The notes beneath the pieces are model-generated. The model had not been told where the DNA came from. It did not search any database and saw only the letters and a list, made by a program, of their open reading frames with translations. From assembly GCA_002483865.1 (NCBI GenBank), contig DLIT01000131.1, positions 8,746 through 15,180 of the forward strand: DNA of 6,435 nucleotides, read 5' to 3'. Each line of letters begins with the position of its first letter. Position 1 is the first letter of the stretch. Shown piece after piece: positions 1 to 5,994 of the stretch. The DNA comes from Brevundimonas sp. UBA7635. Its GTDB lineage: Bacteria > Pseudomonadota > Alphaproteobacteria > Caulobacterales > Caulobacteraceae. Position numbers and translations under genes: made by a program.

Positions 1-698
1 CCCGAGTGAATACGGCCGGTCAGGATGCGGCCCAGGAACGGGTCGGACTCGATCAGCACGTTCAGGATGCGGAACGGTTCGTTGACGCGTTCCTGAGCGG
101 CCGGAGCCGGAACGTGGTCGACGATCAGTTCATAAAGGTCGTGCAGGTTGTCGGTCGGCTTGTTCAGGTCCAGCGAGGCCCAGCCCGAACGGCCCGAGGC
201 GTAGATCACCGGGAAGTCGAGTTGTTCATCGGTGGCACCCAGAGCCGCGAACAGGTCGAAGGTTTCATTCAGCACGCGATCCGGGTCGGCGTGGGCGCGG
301 TCAACCTTGTTGATGCACAGGATCGGACGCAGGCCCATCCGCAGGGCCTTGGTCAGGACGAACTTGGTCTGCGGCATGACACCTTCTTCGGCGTCGACCA
401 GCAGGACGCAGCCGTCCACCATGCCCAGGATACGCTCGACCTCACCGCCGAAGTCGGCGTGGCCGGGGGTGTCGATGATGTTGATGCGGGTCTCGCCAGC
501 CTTGCCGTTCCACAGGATGGACGTGCACTTGGCCAGGATGGTGATGCCCCGCTCGCGCTCCTGGTCGTTGGAGTCCATGGCACGTTCCGTGGTCGCCTCA
601 TTGGCGCGGAAGATGCCCGACTGGGCCAGGAGGGCGTCAACCATGGTCGTTTTGCCGTGGTCAACGTGGGCGATGATGGCGATATTACGCAGGTTCAT
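1..698 (-). CDS. typA: Translational GTPase TypA/BipA, N-terminal part (runs off left edge)
   Basis: TypA/BipA is a ribosome-binding GTPase of the EF-G-like family, linked to 50S assembly and stress or cold adaptation. Reading leftward from the ATG at 698, 232 codons are present; the rest lies beyond the left edge (family length is about 600 residues). The protein starts [18 protein letters not shown]. The G domain shows the P-loop AHVDHGKTT (residues 10-18), the switch I motif RGITI (50-54), DTPGH (76-80) and NKVD (130-133). The segment ending [20 protein letters not shown] belongs to the start of the following beta-barrel domain and is typical of TypA rather than EF-G or LepA. Only a weak GAG-containing ribosome site precedes the ATG. 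The 171 bp between this start and the upstream terminator (870-900) should hold its promoter, but no good -35/-10 pair could be picked. The reading frame is intact throughout. Confidence 0.96.
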   Translation of the reverse strand, partial: MNLRNIAIIAHVDHGKTTMVDALLAQSGIFRANEATTERAMDSNDQERERGITILAKCTSILWNGKAGETRINIIDTPGHADFGGEVERILGMVDGCVLLVDAEEGVMPQTKFVLTKALRMGLRPILCINKVDRAHADPDRVLNETFDLFAALGATDEQLDFPVIYASGRSGWASLDLNKPTDNLHDLYELIVDHVPAPAAQERVNEPFRILNVLIESDPFLGRILTGRIHS

Positions 699-869
699 TT
701 CGGGCTCGGGCGGACTGTGTTCGGTCACGGAGGGCCCGCGCCGCTGCAAACTAGCTGCAGATGTGGGAAGGTTGTTCGGTGCGCCTCATACAGGCTGATG
801 CCTCAAAAGGCTAGTGCCGGGGTTATCCGTCCCGCTCGATCCAGGGCGGTGAGAAAGAAGGCCTCCATG

Positions 870-900
870 AAAAAGGGCGACAGGCCTGAACCTGCCGCCC
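870..900 (-). terminator. Rho-independent terminator of the OPT transporter gene
   Basis: Read on the minus strand, GGGCGGCAGG, a six-base loop TTCAGG, then CCTGTCGCCC form a 10-bp stem with one G-U wobble, followed directly by five T residues. It begins 21 bp after the transporter stop codon and lies upstream of typA, which is transcribed in the same direction. It therefore probably separates the two genes into different transcripts. On the plus strand the wobble becomes an A-C mismatch and the following T run is poor, so the minus orientation is the functional one. Confidence 0.88.
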
Positions 901-921
901 CCAGGAAGCTTTTGTGGCACC

Positions 922-2967
922 CTAAACCCTGGCGGCCCGCTTCATCGTCCAGCGATAGAGGGTGAAGGTGAGGGCGATAAAGGCGATCAGACCCACCCAC
1001 ATGGCGGGCCAGGCTCCTTCTTCCAGCAGGGCAAAGGGGGCCTCGTTGCGGGTCGAGACGATGATGGCGGCGGTAAAGACGCCGAACAGGCTTTCGCCCA
1101 CGATCAGGCCCGAGGCCAGGAGCACGCCCATGCGGCGGCCCACATCGGCAAACCGGGTCGAGGCGATGACGCGATCATAGATCCAGCCGCAGACAGCCCC
1201 GATGACCAGCATGGTGGTGACATAGGCGGGCAGATAGACGCCGATCCCGGCGGCGAGCGGCGGCAGTTTTATCCGTCCCTGGGTCGCACGGCGCAACAGG
1301 GCGTCCAGAACGATGATCCCCACGCCGATGGCCCCGCCAACGCCGATAAGGTCCCAGCGAAGATCGCCGCTGATGACGCCCCGCGCCAGGGCTGAGATCA
1401 GGGTGGCCTGGGGCGCGGCCAGGGTCTGGGCTCCCTCGACGATGGCGGGCGGGCCACCCTCGAAGCCAAAGGCCTGGTTCATCATGTCCAGGACAAAGGG
1501 AATGACCAGGGCACCGGCCCCGACGCCGACCAGCAGCGCCGTCTGCTGACGCCAGGGCGTGGCCTGAACAAGCTGACCGGTCTTGAGATCCTGCAGGTTG
1601 TCATTGGCAATGACCGCCACGGCAAAGACGACCGCTGTGACCACCAGGGCAAAGGCGATGACCGAGGGGTCCGCCGGCACCCCGGCTATGGCCAGAACGC
1701 CCACCATCAGCAGGGAGGCGATGACGATGGCCAGGATGCCGACGCCCGACACCGGACTGTTGGACGAGCCGATCAGACCGGCCATGTAGCCACAGATGGC
1801 GGCCACCGCGAAGCCGATTACAATCACATAGGCCAGGCCTCCGACGACCAGCAGGATGGTGTGATCCGCCAGGGCGGTGCCCTGGGCAAAGAGGCCGAGC
1901 AGGACCGCAATCCCGACCAGGGCTGCCAGCGACAGAAGACCTACGGTCTTGATCGGAATGTCCTGTTCGGTGAGGTCCAGCGCCTCGCCGTGGGCGCGCT
2001 TGTCCTGAGCCGCGAAGGCCGAGGCCAGACCGGACGCCAGTGGGCCGGCCAGCCTGGCCAGGGTCCACAGGGCCGCCACACCGATGACGCCCGCGCCGAT
2101 GAATCGCACTTCCTGGGACCAGACGGCCATGGCCAGGCCTTCGGTGCCTGCATCGGCCGGAACGCCTGCTGCGACCGTGGTCAGGCCCAAAGCTGTGGCC
2201 CAGTCGATATAGCCGGACGACGTCAGGACGGGCACAAAGATCAGCCAGGCCAGGGCCAGGCCGAACAACTGGGTCAGGCCGACCGCCAAGCCGATCAGGT
2301 GACCGGCCCCCAGCAGGGCGAACTGCATGGAAAAGCCGATGCCCGTTGCCCCGCCGCCCAGGGCAGCGGGCAGCCTGAAGAAGGCGGCGGTCTGTTCGGC
2401 AAAGACGCGGGCGGCCGCCAGGAAACCGAAGATGGCCGAGGCAACGGCCGCTCCGATCACGACCCAAAGGCCCGAGCGGTTTTCGCGCACGGCTTCTGTG
2501 CTCTGGCCCTCGCCGGGCGAGCCGACCTTCAATACCTCGGCTGCGGCCACGCCTTCCGGGTAGGGCAGGTCGCCCTTGGTCACGAGCGTGCGGCGAAGGG
2601 GAATAGAGAAGGTGACGCCCAGGATGCCGCCCAGCGCACAGATGGCGACGCTTTCCCAGAAGGGAAAGTTCATCCACCAGCCGATCATGACCAGGCCGGG
2701 CAGCACAAAGATGATGGCGCTCATGGCCCCGCCGACCGAGGCCACGGTCTGGACCGTCATATTCTCCCAGATGGTCGAGCCCTTGAAGGCCCGCAGCAGG
2801 GCCATGGAGATGACCGCCGCCGGTATGGCCGAGGCAAAGGTCAGCCCCACCTTCAGCCCCAGATAGGTATTGGCCGCCGTAAACACGGCCGCCAGCACAC
2901 AGCCCAGTATCAGGGCCCTGACCGTCAGCTCAATACGCCGGACCGGCGCAGCGGATACGTCGCTCAT
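922..2967 (-). CDS. OPT-family (oligopeptide transporter) integral membrane protein
   Basis: The predicted product is 681 residues and very hydrophobic, with many membrane-spanning segments, in line with the roughly 12-16 helices of the OPT superfamily. Motifs typical of the prokaryotic OPT branch are visible in order: NTYLGLKVGLTFASAIPAA (about 33-51), GDLPYPEGVAAAEVLKVG (132-149), GSSNSPVSGVGI (about 400-411) and NDNLQDLKTG followed by ATPWRQQ (about 453-469). Family members carry peptides or, in the related YSL branch, metal-siderophore complexes, by proton coupling. The substrate here cannot be read from sequence. The frame stays open to an ATG at 3021, but the ATG at 2967 is preferred: it is preceded by a clear purine-rich ribosome site (GGGAGAGGGGAAA) at good spacing and gives the usual short N-terminus MSDVSAAPVRR. 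The gene is followed by its own terminator and is divergent from mutM. No transporter partner gene is adjacent, as expected for a single-component carrier. Confidence 0.92.
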   Translation of the reverse strand: MSDVSAAPVRRIELTVRALILGCVLAAVFTAANTYLGLKVGLTFASAIPAAVISMALLRAFKGSTIWENMTVQTVASVGGAMSAIIFVLPGLVMIGWWMNFPFWESVAICALGGILGVTFSIPLRRTLVTKGDLPYPEGVAAAEVLKVGSPGEGQSTEAVRENRSGLWVVIGAAVASAIFGFLAAARVFAEQTAAFFRLPAALGGGATGIGFSMQFALLGAGHLIGLAVGLTQLFGLALAWLIFVPVLTSSGYIDWATALGLTTVAAGVPADAGTEGLAMAVWSQEVRFIGAGVIGVAALWTLARLAGPLASGLASAFAAQDKRAHGEALDLTEQDIPIKTVGLLSLAALVGIAVLLGLFAQGTALADHTILLVVGGLAYVIVIGFAVAAICGYMAGLIGSSNSPVSGVGILAIVIASLLMVGVLAIAGVPADPSVIAFALVVTAVVFAVAVIANDNLQDLKTGQLVQATPWRQQTALLVGVGAGALVIPFVLDMMNQAFGFEGGPPAIVEGAQTLAAPQATLISALARGVISGDLRWDLIGVGGAIGVGIIVLDALLRRATQGRIKLPPLAAGIGVYLPAYVTTMLVIGAVCGWIYDRVIASTRFADVGRRMGVLLASGLIVGESLFGVFTAAIIVSTRNEAPFALLEEGAWPAMWVGLIAFIALTFTLYRWTMKRAARV

Positions 2968-3027
2968 GATGTTTCCCCTCTCCCTGGCTGGGAGGTAAGC
3001 CTGAAATACCGATGGTGGCAATGCGAG

Positions 3028-3123
3028 CCGGCGGTGCGTCCATCAGTTTCCCTTTCTGTCGTCCTCCGGCTGTGGCCGGCGGTGCGTCCATCCCTTTCCG
3101 TCATCCTCCGGCCTGACCGGAGG
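3028..3123. repeat. Imperfect tandem repeat, 48-bp period, two copies
   Basis: The 17-mer CCGGCGGTGCGTCCATC occurs exactly at 3028-3044 and again at 3076-3092. Each copy is followed by a similar CTTTC...GTC(G/A)TCCTCCGGC segment, with the second copy about six bases shorter in the spacer. The second copy ends in a palindrome (CCTCCGG, five-base loop, CCGGAGG at 3105-3123). The first copy has a degenerate version of it (CCTCCGGCTGTGGCCGG), so it appears to be a decayed duplicate. Its function is unknown. Confidence 0.75.
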
Positions 3124-3204
3124 ACCCATGACACAAGGTACCTCCCTTTGTCCGAAGGCCTGCCCGCTGACCCGTGGGCCTCCGGTCAAGCCGGAGGGTG
3201 ACGG
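3098..3204. repeat. REP-like inverted pair of 26-bp palindromic units
   Basis: The unit at 3098-3123 is the reverse complement of the unit at 3179-3204 at 24 of 26 positions. Each unit is itself a hairpin with 7-bp arms CCTCCGG/CCGGAGG around a 5-base loop, flanked on one side by a GTCA(T/C)-type tail. The two units face each other across 55 bp, as in bacterial interspersed mosaic elements built from REP sequences. A unit identical to the right-hand one is found after mutM at 4279-4304. Such elements may act as transcript ends, mRNA stabilisers or gyrase/IHF sites in other bacteria; which applies here is not visible. Confidence 0.8.
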
Positions 3205-3269
3205 CGGGTGGGGGCAGAGGAGACGGTCGAGGGCTTCATTATCCGCGGCAATCACCCTACCTGTCGGCC

Positions 3270-4133
3270 ATGCCTGAATTACCCGAAGTTGAAACCGTTC
3301 GTCGTGGCCTGACGCCTGTGCTGGAGGGGGCGAGGCTGTCGCGGGTGATCAACCGTCGCCCGGACCTGCGCTTCCCTTTTCCAGAGAGGTTCGCGCAGCG
3401 GCTGGAGGGGGCACAGATATTGCGGGTGGATCGGCGGGCCAAGTATCTGCTGATGCCGCTGTCCACCGGCGAGACCTGGATCACCCACCTGGGCATGACG
3501 GGGCGGTTCACGCTGGATGGCGATCCGACCGGCTCCTTTGAGGATGCCCCGCCGGTGACTGGCAAGCATGAGCATTTTGTCGCCTGCGCCGACCGGGGCG
3601 GGGTGCTGACACGGGTGGGCTATGCTGACGCGCGGCGCTTTGGCTTCATGGGCCTGATGCCTACCGAACAGGTCGAGGGCCATGCCTGGTTCGCCGCACT
3701 GGGGCCCGAACCCCTGGGCAATGGCTTTTCGGGCGCGCACCTGGCCGAGGCCTTTGCCGGCAAGGCCCAGAACATCAAGGTCAGCCTGCTGGACCAGAGG
3801 ATCGTCTCTGGCCTGGGCAATATCTATGTGTGCGAGGCCCTGTATCGGGCGCGGATTTCGCCGACCACCCCGGCGGGCAAGGTCAGCCGGTCCCGGCTGG
3901 AGCGACTGGCGGGCGAGGTGCGCAATGTGCTGAACGACGCTATACTGGCGGGCGGCTCGACGCTGAAGGACTTTGCCAATGTCGAGGGTGGCCAGGGCTA
4001 TTTCCAGCATCGCTTCGACGTCTATGGCCGCGAAGGGGCTGACTGCCGCGCCGAGGGCTGCGGCGGCACGATCCAGCGGATCGTCCAGGGCGGCCGTTCC
4101 ACATTCTATTGCCCCAGGTGCCAGAAGAAATAG
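3270..4133 (+). CDS. mutM: Formamidopyrimidine-DNA glycosylase (Fpg/MutM)
   Basis: This base-excision repair enzyme removes 8-oxoguanine and formamidopyrimidines and cuts the abasic strand through its lyase activity. The predicted protein has 287 residues, slightly longer than the usual 270. It starts MPELPEVETVRRGL: after removal of Met the exposed Pro2 is the catalytic amine and Glu3 the acid. Lys58 (RRAKYLL) matches the conserved lysine of the N-terminal domain. The helix-two-turn-helix region carries NIKVSLLDQ with Lys170 and SGLGNIYVCE (180-189). The C-terminal zinc finger has Cys259, Cys264, Cys281 and Cys284 with Arg276 in the finger turn; the four-residue first spacing (C-x4-C) is longer than the C-x2-C of E. 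coli. The frame is open further upstream to 3174, but that stretch translates repeat DNA and Met-Pro-Glu must be the true N-terminus. No clear Shine-Dalgarno sequence is seen. Repeats lie on both sides of the gene. Confidence 0.97.
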   Translation: MPELPEVETVRRGLTPVLEGARLSRVINRRPDLRFPFPERFAQRLEGAQILRVDRRAKYLLMPLSTGETWITHLGMTGRFTLDGDPTGSFEDAPPVTGKHEHFVACADRGGVLTRVGYADARRFGFMGLMPTEQVEGHAWFAALGPEPLGNGFSGAHLAEAFAGKAQNIKVSLLDQRIVSGLGNIYVCEALYRARISPTTPAGKVSRSRLERLAGEVRNVLNDAILAGGSTLKDFANVEGGQGYFQHRFDVYGREGADCRAEGCGGTIQRIVQGGRSTFYCPRCQKK

Positions 4134-4134
4134 G

Positions 4135-4246
4135 GGCGTCATCCCCGGTCCTGTGCCGGGGATCCAGAACTCAGCGGCGTTTAGACGAGGCGGAAACCTG
4201 AGATCTCGCGTTTCTGGATCCTCGGGACAAGCCCGAGGATGACGCC
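4135..4246. repeat. REP-like inverted pair of 35-nt palindromic units after mutM
   Basis: Two 35-nt units, 4135-4169 and 4212-4246, are inverted copies of each other, matching at 30 of 35 positions and separated by 42 bp. Each folds on its own: ATCCCCGG/CCGGGGAT around 7 bases (4141-4163), and ATCCTCGGG/CCCGAGGAT around 5 bases (4218-4240). Four of the five differences fall in the stem or at the stem-loop edge, and stem pairing is kept in both copies, suggesting selection for the hairpin. The outer ends GGCGTCATCC and GGATGACGCC are perfect complements, so the whole element could also fold as one long structure. It starts one base after the mutM stop codon and may serve as its transcript end, although there is no U-tract. 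Confidence 0.82.
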
Positions 4247-4278
4247 AACCCAAGACGCCTTGGCGTGGTCTTGTAGGC

Positions 4279-4304
4279 CCTCCGGTCAAGCCGGAGGGTG
4301 ACGG
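4279..4304. repeat. Single REP-like palindrome, identical to 3179-3204
   Basis: This 26-bp unit has arms CCTCCGG/CCGGAGG around TCAAG, followed by GTGACGG. It is base-for-base identical to the unit at 3179-3204 and in the same orientation, exactly 1,100 bp apart, so mutM is bracketed by direct repeats. It lies 83 bp before the enoyl-CoA hydratase start, probably between the mutM transcript end and the next promoter. Confidence 0.82.
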
Positions 4305-4387
4305 ATGTTTGTTTGTCTGCCGCCCCATTTGCCTTGTCGCCAACAGGCGCTACTGCTTGGCAAACTGGACAAGATGAGGGACGCCTG

Positions 4388-5173
4388 ATGGCCGATGCCT
4401 ATTCCACCCTGCTGATCGAACGCCATGCGGATGGCTATGCCGTCGTCACCTTGAACCGACCCGAGGCGCTGAATGCGCTGAACTCGACCCTGACGGGCGA
4501 ACTGGGCGACTTCCTTGAAAGCGTGGCTGATGATGATGCCGTGCGCTGTGTCATCCTGACCGGCTCGACCAAGGCCTTTGCGGCGGGGGCCGACATCAAG
4601 GAGATGTCGAACGAGTCCTATGCCGACATGTACAAGGGCAACTTCTTCGCCCGCGCCCATGACCGTGTGGCGGGCTTCCGCAAGCCAATCATCGCGGCGG
4701 TGTCCGGCTATGCCTTGGGTGGCGGCTGCGAGCTGGCCATGCTGTGCGACTTCATCATCGCATCGGAGACGGCCAGGTTCGGCCAGCCCGAGATCAACCT
4801 CGGCGTCGCCCCCGGTATCGGCGGCTCGCAGCGCCTGACCCGCGCCATCGGCAAGGCCAAGGCCATGGACATGTGCCTGACCGCCCGGATGATGGAGGCA
4901 GCCGAGGCCGAGCGTGCGGGCCTGGTTTCGCGCGTGGTGCCGGTCGAGACCCTGCTGGACGAGACTCGCGCTGCGGCGGCCAAGATCGCCAGCCAGTCGC
5001 CCCTGGCGGTCATGGCGAACAAGGAGCTGGTCAACGCCGCCTTCGAGACGACCCTGGCACAAGGTGTTGTGTTTGAACGTCGCCTGTTCCACAGCCTCTT
5101 CGCCTTCGACGACCAGAAAGAGGGCATGGCGGCCTTTGTCGAGAAGCGTAAACCCAGCTTCACGGGGCGCTAA
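4388..5173 (+). CDS. Enoyl-CoA hydratase/isomerase (crotonase) family protein
   Basis: The product of 261 residues has the normal length for a single-domain enoyl-CoA hydratase, which adds water across the 2,3-double bond of enoyl-CoA in fatty-acid beta-oxidation. The crotonase fold is plain: [12 protein letters not shown] (21-32), [11 protein letters not shown] (63-73) with the oxyanion-hole region, then [15 protein letters not shown] (107-121) and [17 protein letters not shown] (132-148). Both catalytic glutamates are present, Glu115 and Glu135, with the 20-residue spacing seen in mitochondrial crotonase, so true hydratase activity is likely. Chain-length preference cannot be read. The ATG at 4388 is chosen over an in-frame ATG at 4298 because GAGGG lies about 7 bases upstream and [12 protein letters not shown] is the expected N-terminus; the longer form would read through the repeat unit. 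No other beta-oxidation gene is adjacent. The placement between mutM and rpsT looks like ancestral gene order rather than a pathway operon. Confidence 0.94.
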   Translation: MADAYSTLLIERHADGYAVVTLNRPEALNALNSTLTGELGDFLESVADDDAVRCVILTGSTKAFAAGADIKEMSNESYADMYKGNFFARAHDRVAGFRKPIIAAVSGYALGGGCELAMLCDFIIASETARFGQPEINLGVAPGIGGSQRLTRAIGKAKAMDMCLTARMMEAAEAERAGLVSRVVPVETLLDETRAAAAKIASQSPLAVMANKELVNAAFETTLAQGVVFERRLFHSLFAFDDQKEGMAAFVEKRKPSFTGR

Positions 5174-5208
5174 AACCCGCGCGGCGACTCAATTCCGGCC
5201 GGATCGCG

Positions 5209-5237
5209 TTGACCGGCCGGAGGGTTTCGGCTATAGC
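5209..5237 (+). promoter_or_regulatory. Predicted housekeeping promoter of rpsT
   Basis: TTGACC at 5209-5214 is followed after 15 bases by GCTATAGC at 5230-5237. This agrees with the Caulobacter housekeeping pattern as I recall it (TTGAC and GCTANAWC) at all but one -10 position, and CTATAG also resembles a general sigma-70 -10 box. Transcription would start near 5244, giving a leader of about 64 bases before rpsT. The site lies after the enoyl-CoA hydratase stop, so rpsT should have its own strong promoter. Confidence 0.72.
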
Positions 5238-5307
5238 CCCGCGCTCTTGAGATTTCATCGCCGTGGACGTGTGGTCTACGGCGTTTTTGTTCGAAGGTTG
5301 ATACCCG

Positions 5308-5580
5308 ATGGCCAACAATGCAGGCGCCCGCAAGGCGATCCGCAAGATCGAAGCGCGGACCGAAGTGAACAAGGCCCGCCGTACCCGCGTTCGCACCTAT
5401 CTGCGTAAGTTCCAGGAAGCTGTCGCCGGTGGCGACGTTGAAGCCGCCAAGGGCGCCTTCATCACGGCCCAGTCGGAACTGATGCGCGCTGTGTCGAAGG
5501 GCGTGGTTCACAAGAACACCGGTTCGCGCAAGGTTTCGCGTCTGGCGGCCCAACTGAAGAAGCTGGCAACGGCTTCCTGA
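5308..5580 (+). CDS. rpsT: 30S ribosomal protein S20
   Basis: S20 is a small basic protein that binds 16S rRNA early in assembly of the 30S subunit. The 90-residue product starts [18 protein letters not shown] and continues with [19 protein letters not shown] and a lysine/arginine-rich C-terminal helix ([21 protein letters not shown]), matching the bS20 family in length and composition. A ribosome site GAAGG lies about 10 bases before the ATG. Its predicted promoter is at 5209-5237 and a possible transcript end at 5688-5717. It directly precedes dnaA on the same strand with a 487-bp gap, so read-through into dnaA is conceivable if the downstream hairpin is leaky. Confidence 0.97.
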   Translation: MANNAGARKAIRKIEARTEVNKARRTRVRTYLRKFQEAVAGGDVEAAKGAFITAQSELMRAVSKGVVHKNTGSRKVSRLAAQLKKLATAS

Positions 5581-5687
5581 TTTTCAGGCCAGGTCGGACG
5601 GGTTTTTGTAAATCTGTCTAACATTGGCATATGAAGGTCAAAAGACGAGCTGTCACACAGCCGTCGCAAGAAAATCAAAAGATTTCA

Positions 5688-5717
5688 ACGGCGAGGAAGC
5701 GAAAGCTCCCTCGCCGT
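5688..5717 (+). terminator. Strong hairpin with GAAA tetraloop, possible rpsT transcript end
   Basis: ACGGCGAGGAAGC (5688-5700) and GCTCCCTCGCCGT (5705-5717) pair over 13 positions with a single A-C mismatch, closed by a GAAA loop of the stable GNRA type. The sequence after the stem (CTTGCTGTCT) is pyrimidine-rich but not a clean U-tract. It lies 107 bases after the rpsT stop and could end or protect the rpsT message, or attenuate read-through into dnaA. Read on the minus strand the mismatch becomes G-U and the loop TTTC. Confidence 0.55.
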
Positions 5718-5745
5718 CTTGCTGTCTGGACCTAAGTCGCTGAAA

Positions 5746-5844
5746 GAATCCGGCGTTCGAAAGAGGGTAGGATTTTCCAAATTCCCAAGCCCCATCGGAC
5801 TTTGCCGGAGTCAAACAATTTAAGTGCGAATCTGGACTCGAATC
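5746..5844. promoter_or_regulatory. Cluster of five GANTC (CcrM-type methylation) sites upstream of dnaA
   Basis: GANTC occurs at 5746-5750 (GAATC), 5808-5812 (GAGTC), 5828-5832 (GAATC), 5835-5839 (GACTC) and 5840-5844 (GAATC). The last three fall within 17 bp. GANTC is the target of the cell-cycle methyltransferase CcrM in alphaproteobacteria, and in Caulobacter the methylation state of such sites in the dnaA promoter affects dnaA transcription (Collier and co-workers). The cluster is 224-322 bp before the dnaA ATG at 6068, where a promoter would be expected. The site positions are seen directly; the regulatory role is inferred. Confidence 0.65.
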
Positions 5845-5891
5845 ATCGTTGATCTCCTGCGCTGGCTGCGTAAGTTTTGGGCCGTAACGCA

Positions 5892-5994
5892 CTTCCATCC
5901 CTGTTGGATGAAGACGATCGAAATCAATGATTTCGATCGGCGGGAGACGTCTGTCTGTGAGTACGACCCCACGTGTCAAACCCTGTTTGGCGCG
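5892..5994 (+). promoter_or_regulatory. dnaA: Three consecutive hairpins, probable structured dnaA leader
   Basis: Three inverted repeats follow one another. At 5892-5913, CTTCCATCC pairs with GGATGAAG (one bulged C, 5-base loop). At 5915-5939 lies the perfect palindrome listed separately. At 5972-5994, CGTGTCAAAC pairs with GTTTGGCGCG (10 bp including two G-U pairs, loop CCT). If transcription starts upstream of about 5890, all three would lie in the dnaA 5' untranslated region. In Caulobacter, the dnaA leader, about 155 nt long as I recall, takes part in nutrient control of DnaA synthesis. Whether the same is true here depends on the transcription start, which is not visible. Confidence 0.5.
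5915..5939. repeat. Perfect 25-bp palindrome, 12-bp arms
   Basis: CGATCGAAATCA (5915-5926), a single central A, then TGATTTCGATCG (5928-5939) form a perfect inverted repeat. As RNA this gives a 10-bp stem with a 5-base loop CAATG. As DNA it has the size and symmetry of an operator for a dimeric or tetrameric repressor. It ends 128 bp before the dnaA ATG at 6068. An ATG in the dnaA reading frame (5927-5929) sits exactly at its centre. Confidence 0.7.

Larger units (their letters stand above)
2968..3269. other. Divergent OPT-mutM intergenic region, repeat-rich
   Basis: These 302 bp separate two divergent genes, so both promoters should lie here, but I could not identify a convincing -35/-10 pair on either strand. 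The left end carries the ribosome site of the transporter (about 2972-2984, minus strand). Most of the remainder (3028-3204) is made of repeated GC-rich units listed separately. The last 65 bp before mutM contain a G-rich stretch and no obvious Shine-Dalgarno sequence. The open frames crossing this stretch are low-complexity readings of the repeats. Confidence 0.7.

Noticed and set aside
744..760. Short inverted repeat CTGCA...TGCAG upstream of typA
   Set aside because: The arms are only five bases with a seven-base loop, which is expected by chance at this composition.
6..965. Plus-strand open frame (319 codons) opposite typA
   Set aside because: It is a complementary-strand shadow of the TypA GTPase domain, crosses the minus-strand terminator and the transporter end, and has no family motif.
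1861..3201. Long plus-strand open frame (446 codons) opposite the OPT gene
   Set aside because: It is antisense to a clearly recognisable membrane protein, reads as low-complexity Gly/Gln/Asp/Arg-rich sequence typical of the complementary strand of a high-G+C gene, and runs into the repeats.
3028..3204. CRISPR-like array from repeated units
   Set aside because: Only two or three units exist, in opposite orientations and with unequal spacing and self-palindromic cores; this is the pattern of REP elements, not of direct repeats with unique spacers.
3279..4343. Long minus-strand open frame (354 codons) opposite mutM
   Set aside because: mutM on the other strand has its full set of catalytic and zinc-binding residues; the antisense reading has no recognisable motif and begins in repeat DNA.
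5631..5735. Small basic open frame of 34 codons (MKVKRRAVTQPS...) after rpsT
   Set aside because: No Shine-Dalgarno sequence precedes the ATG and the strong hairpin 5688-5717 lies inside it. The lysine/arginine content is suggestive but not enough to call a gene.
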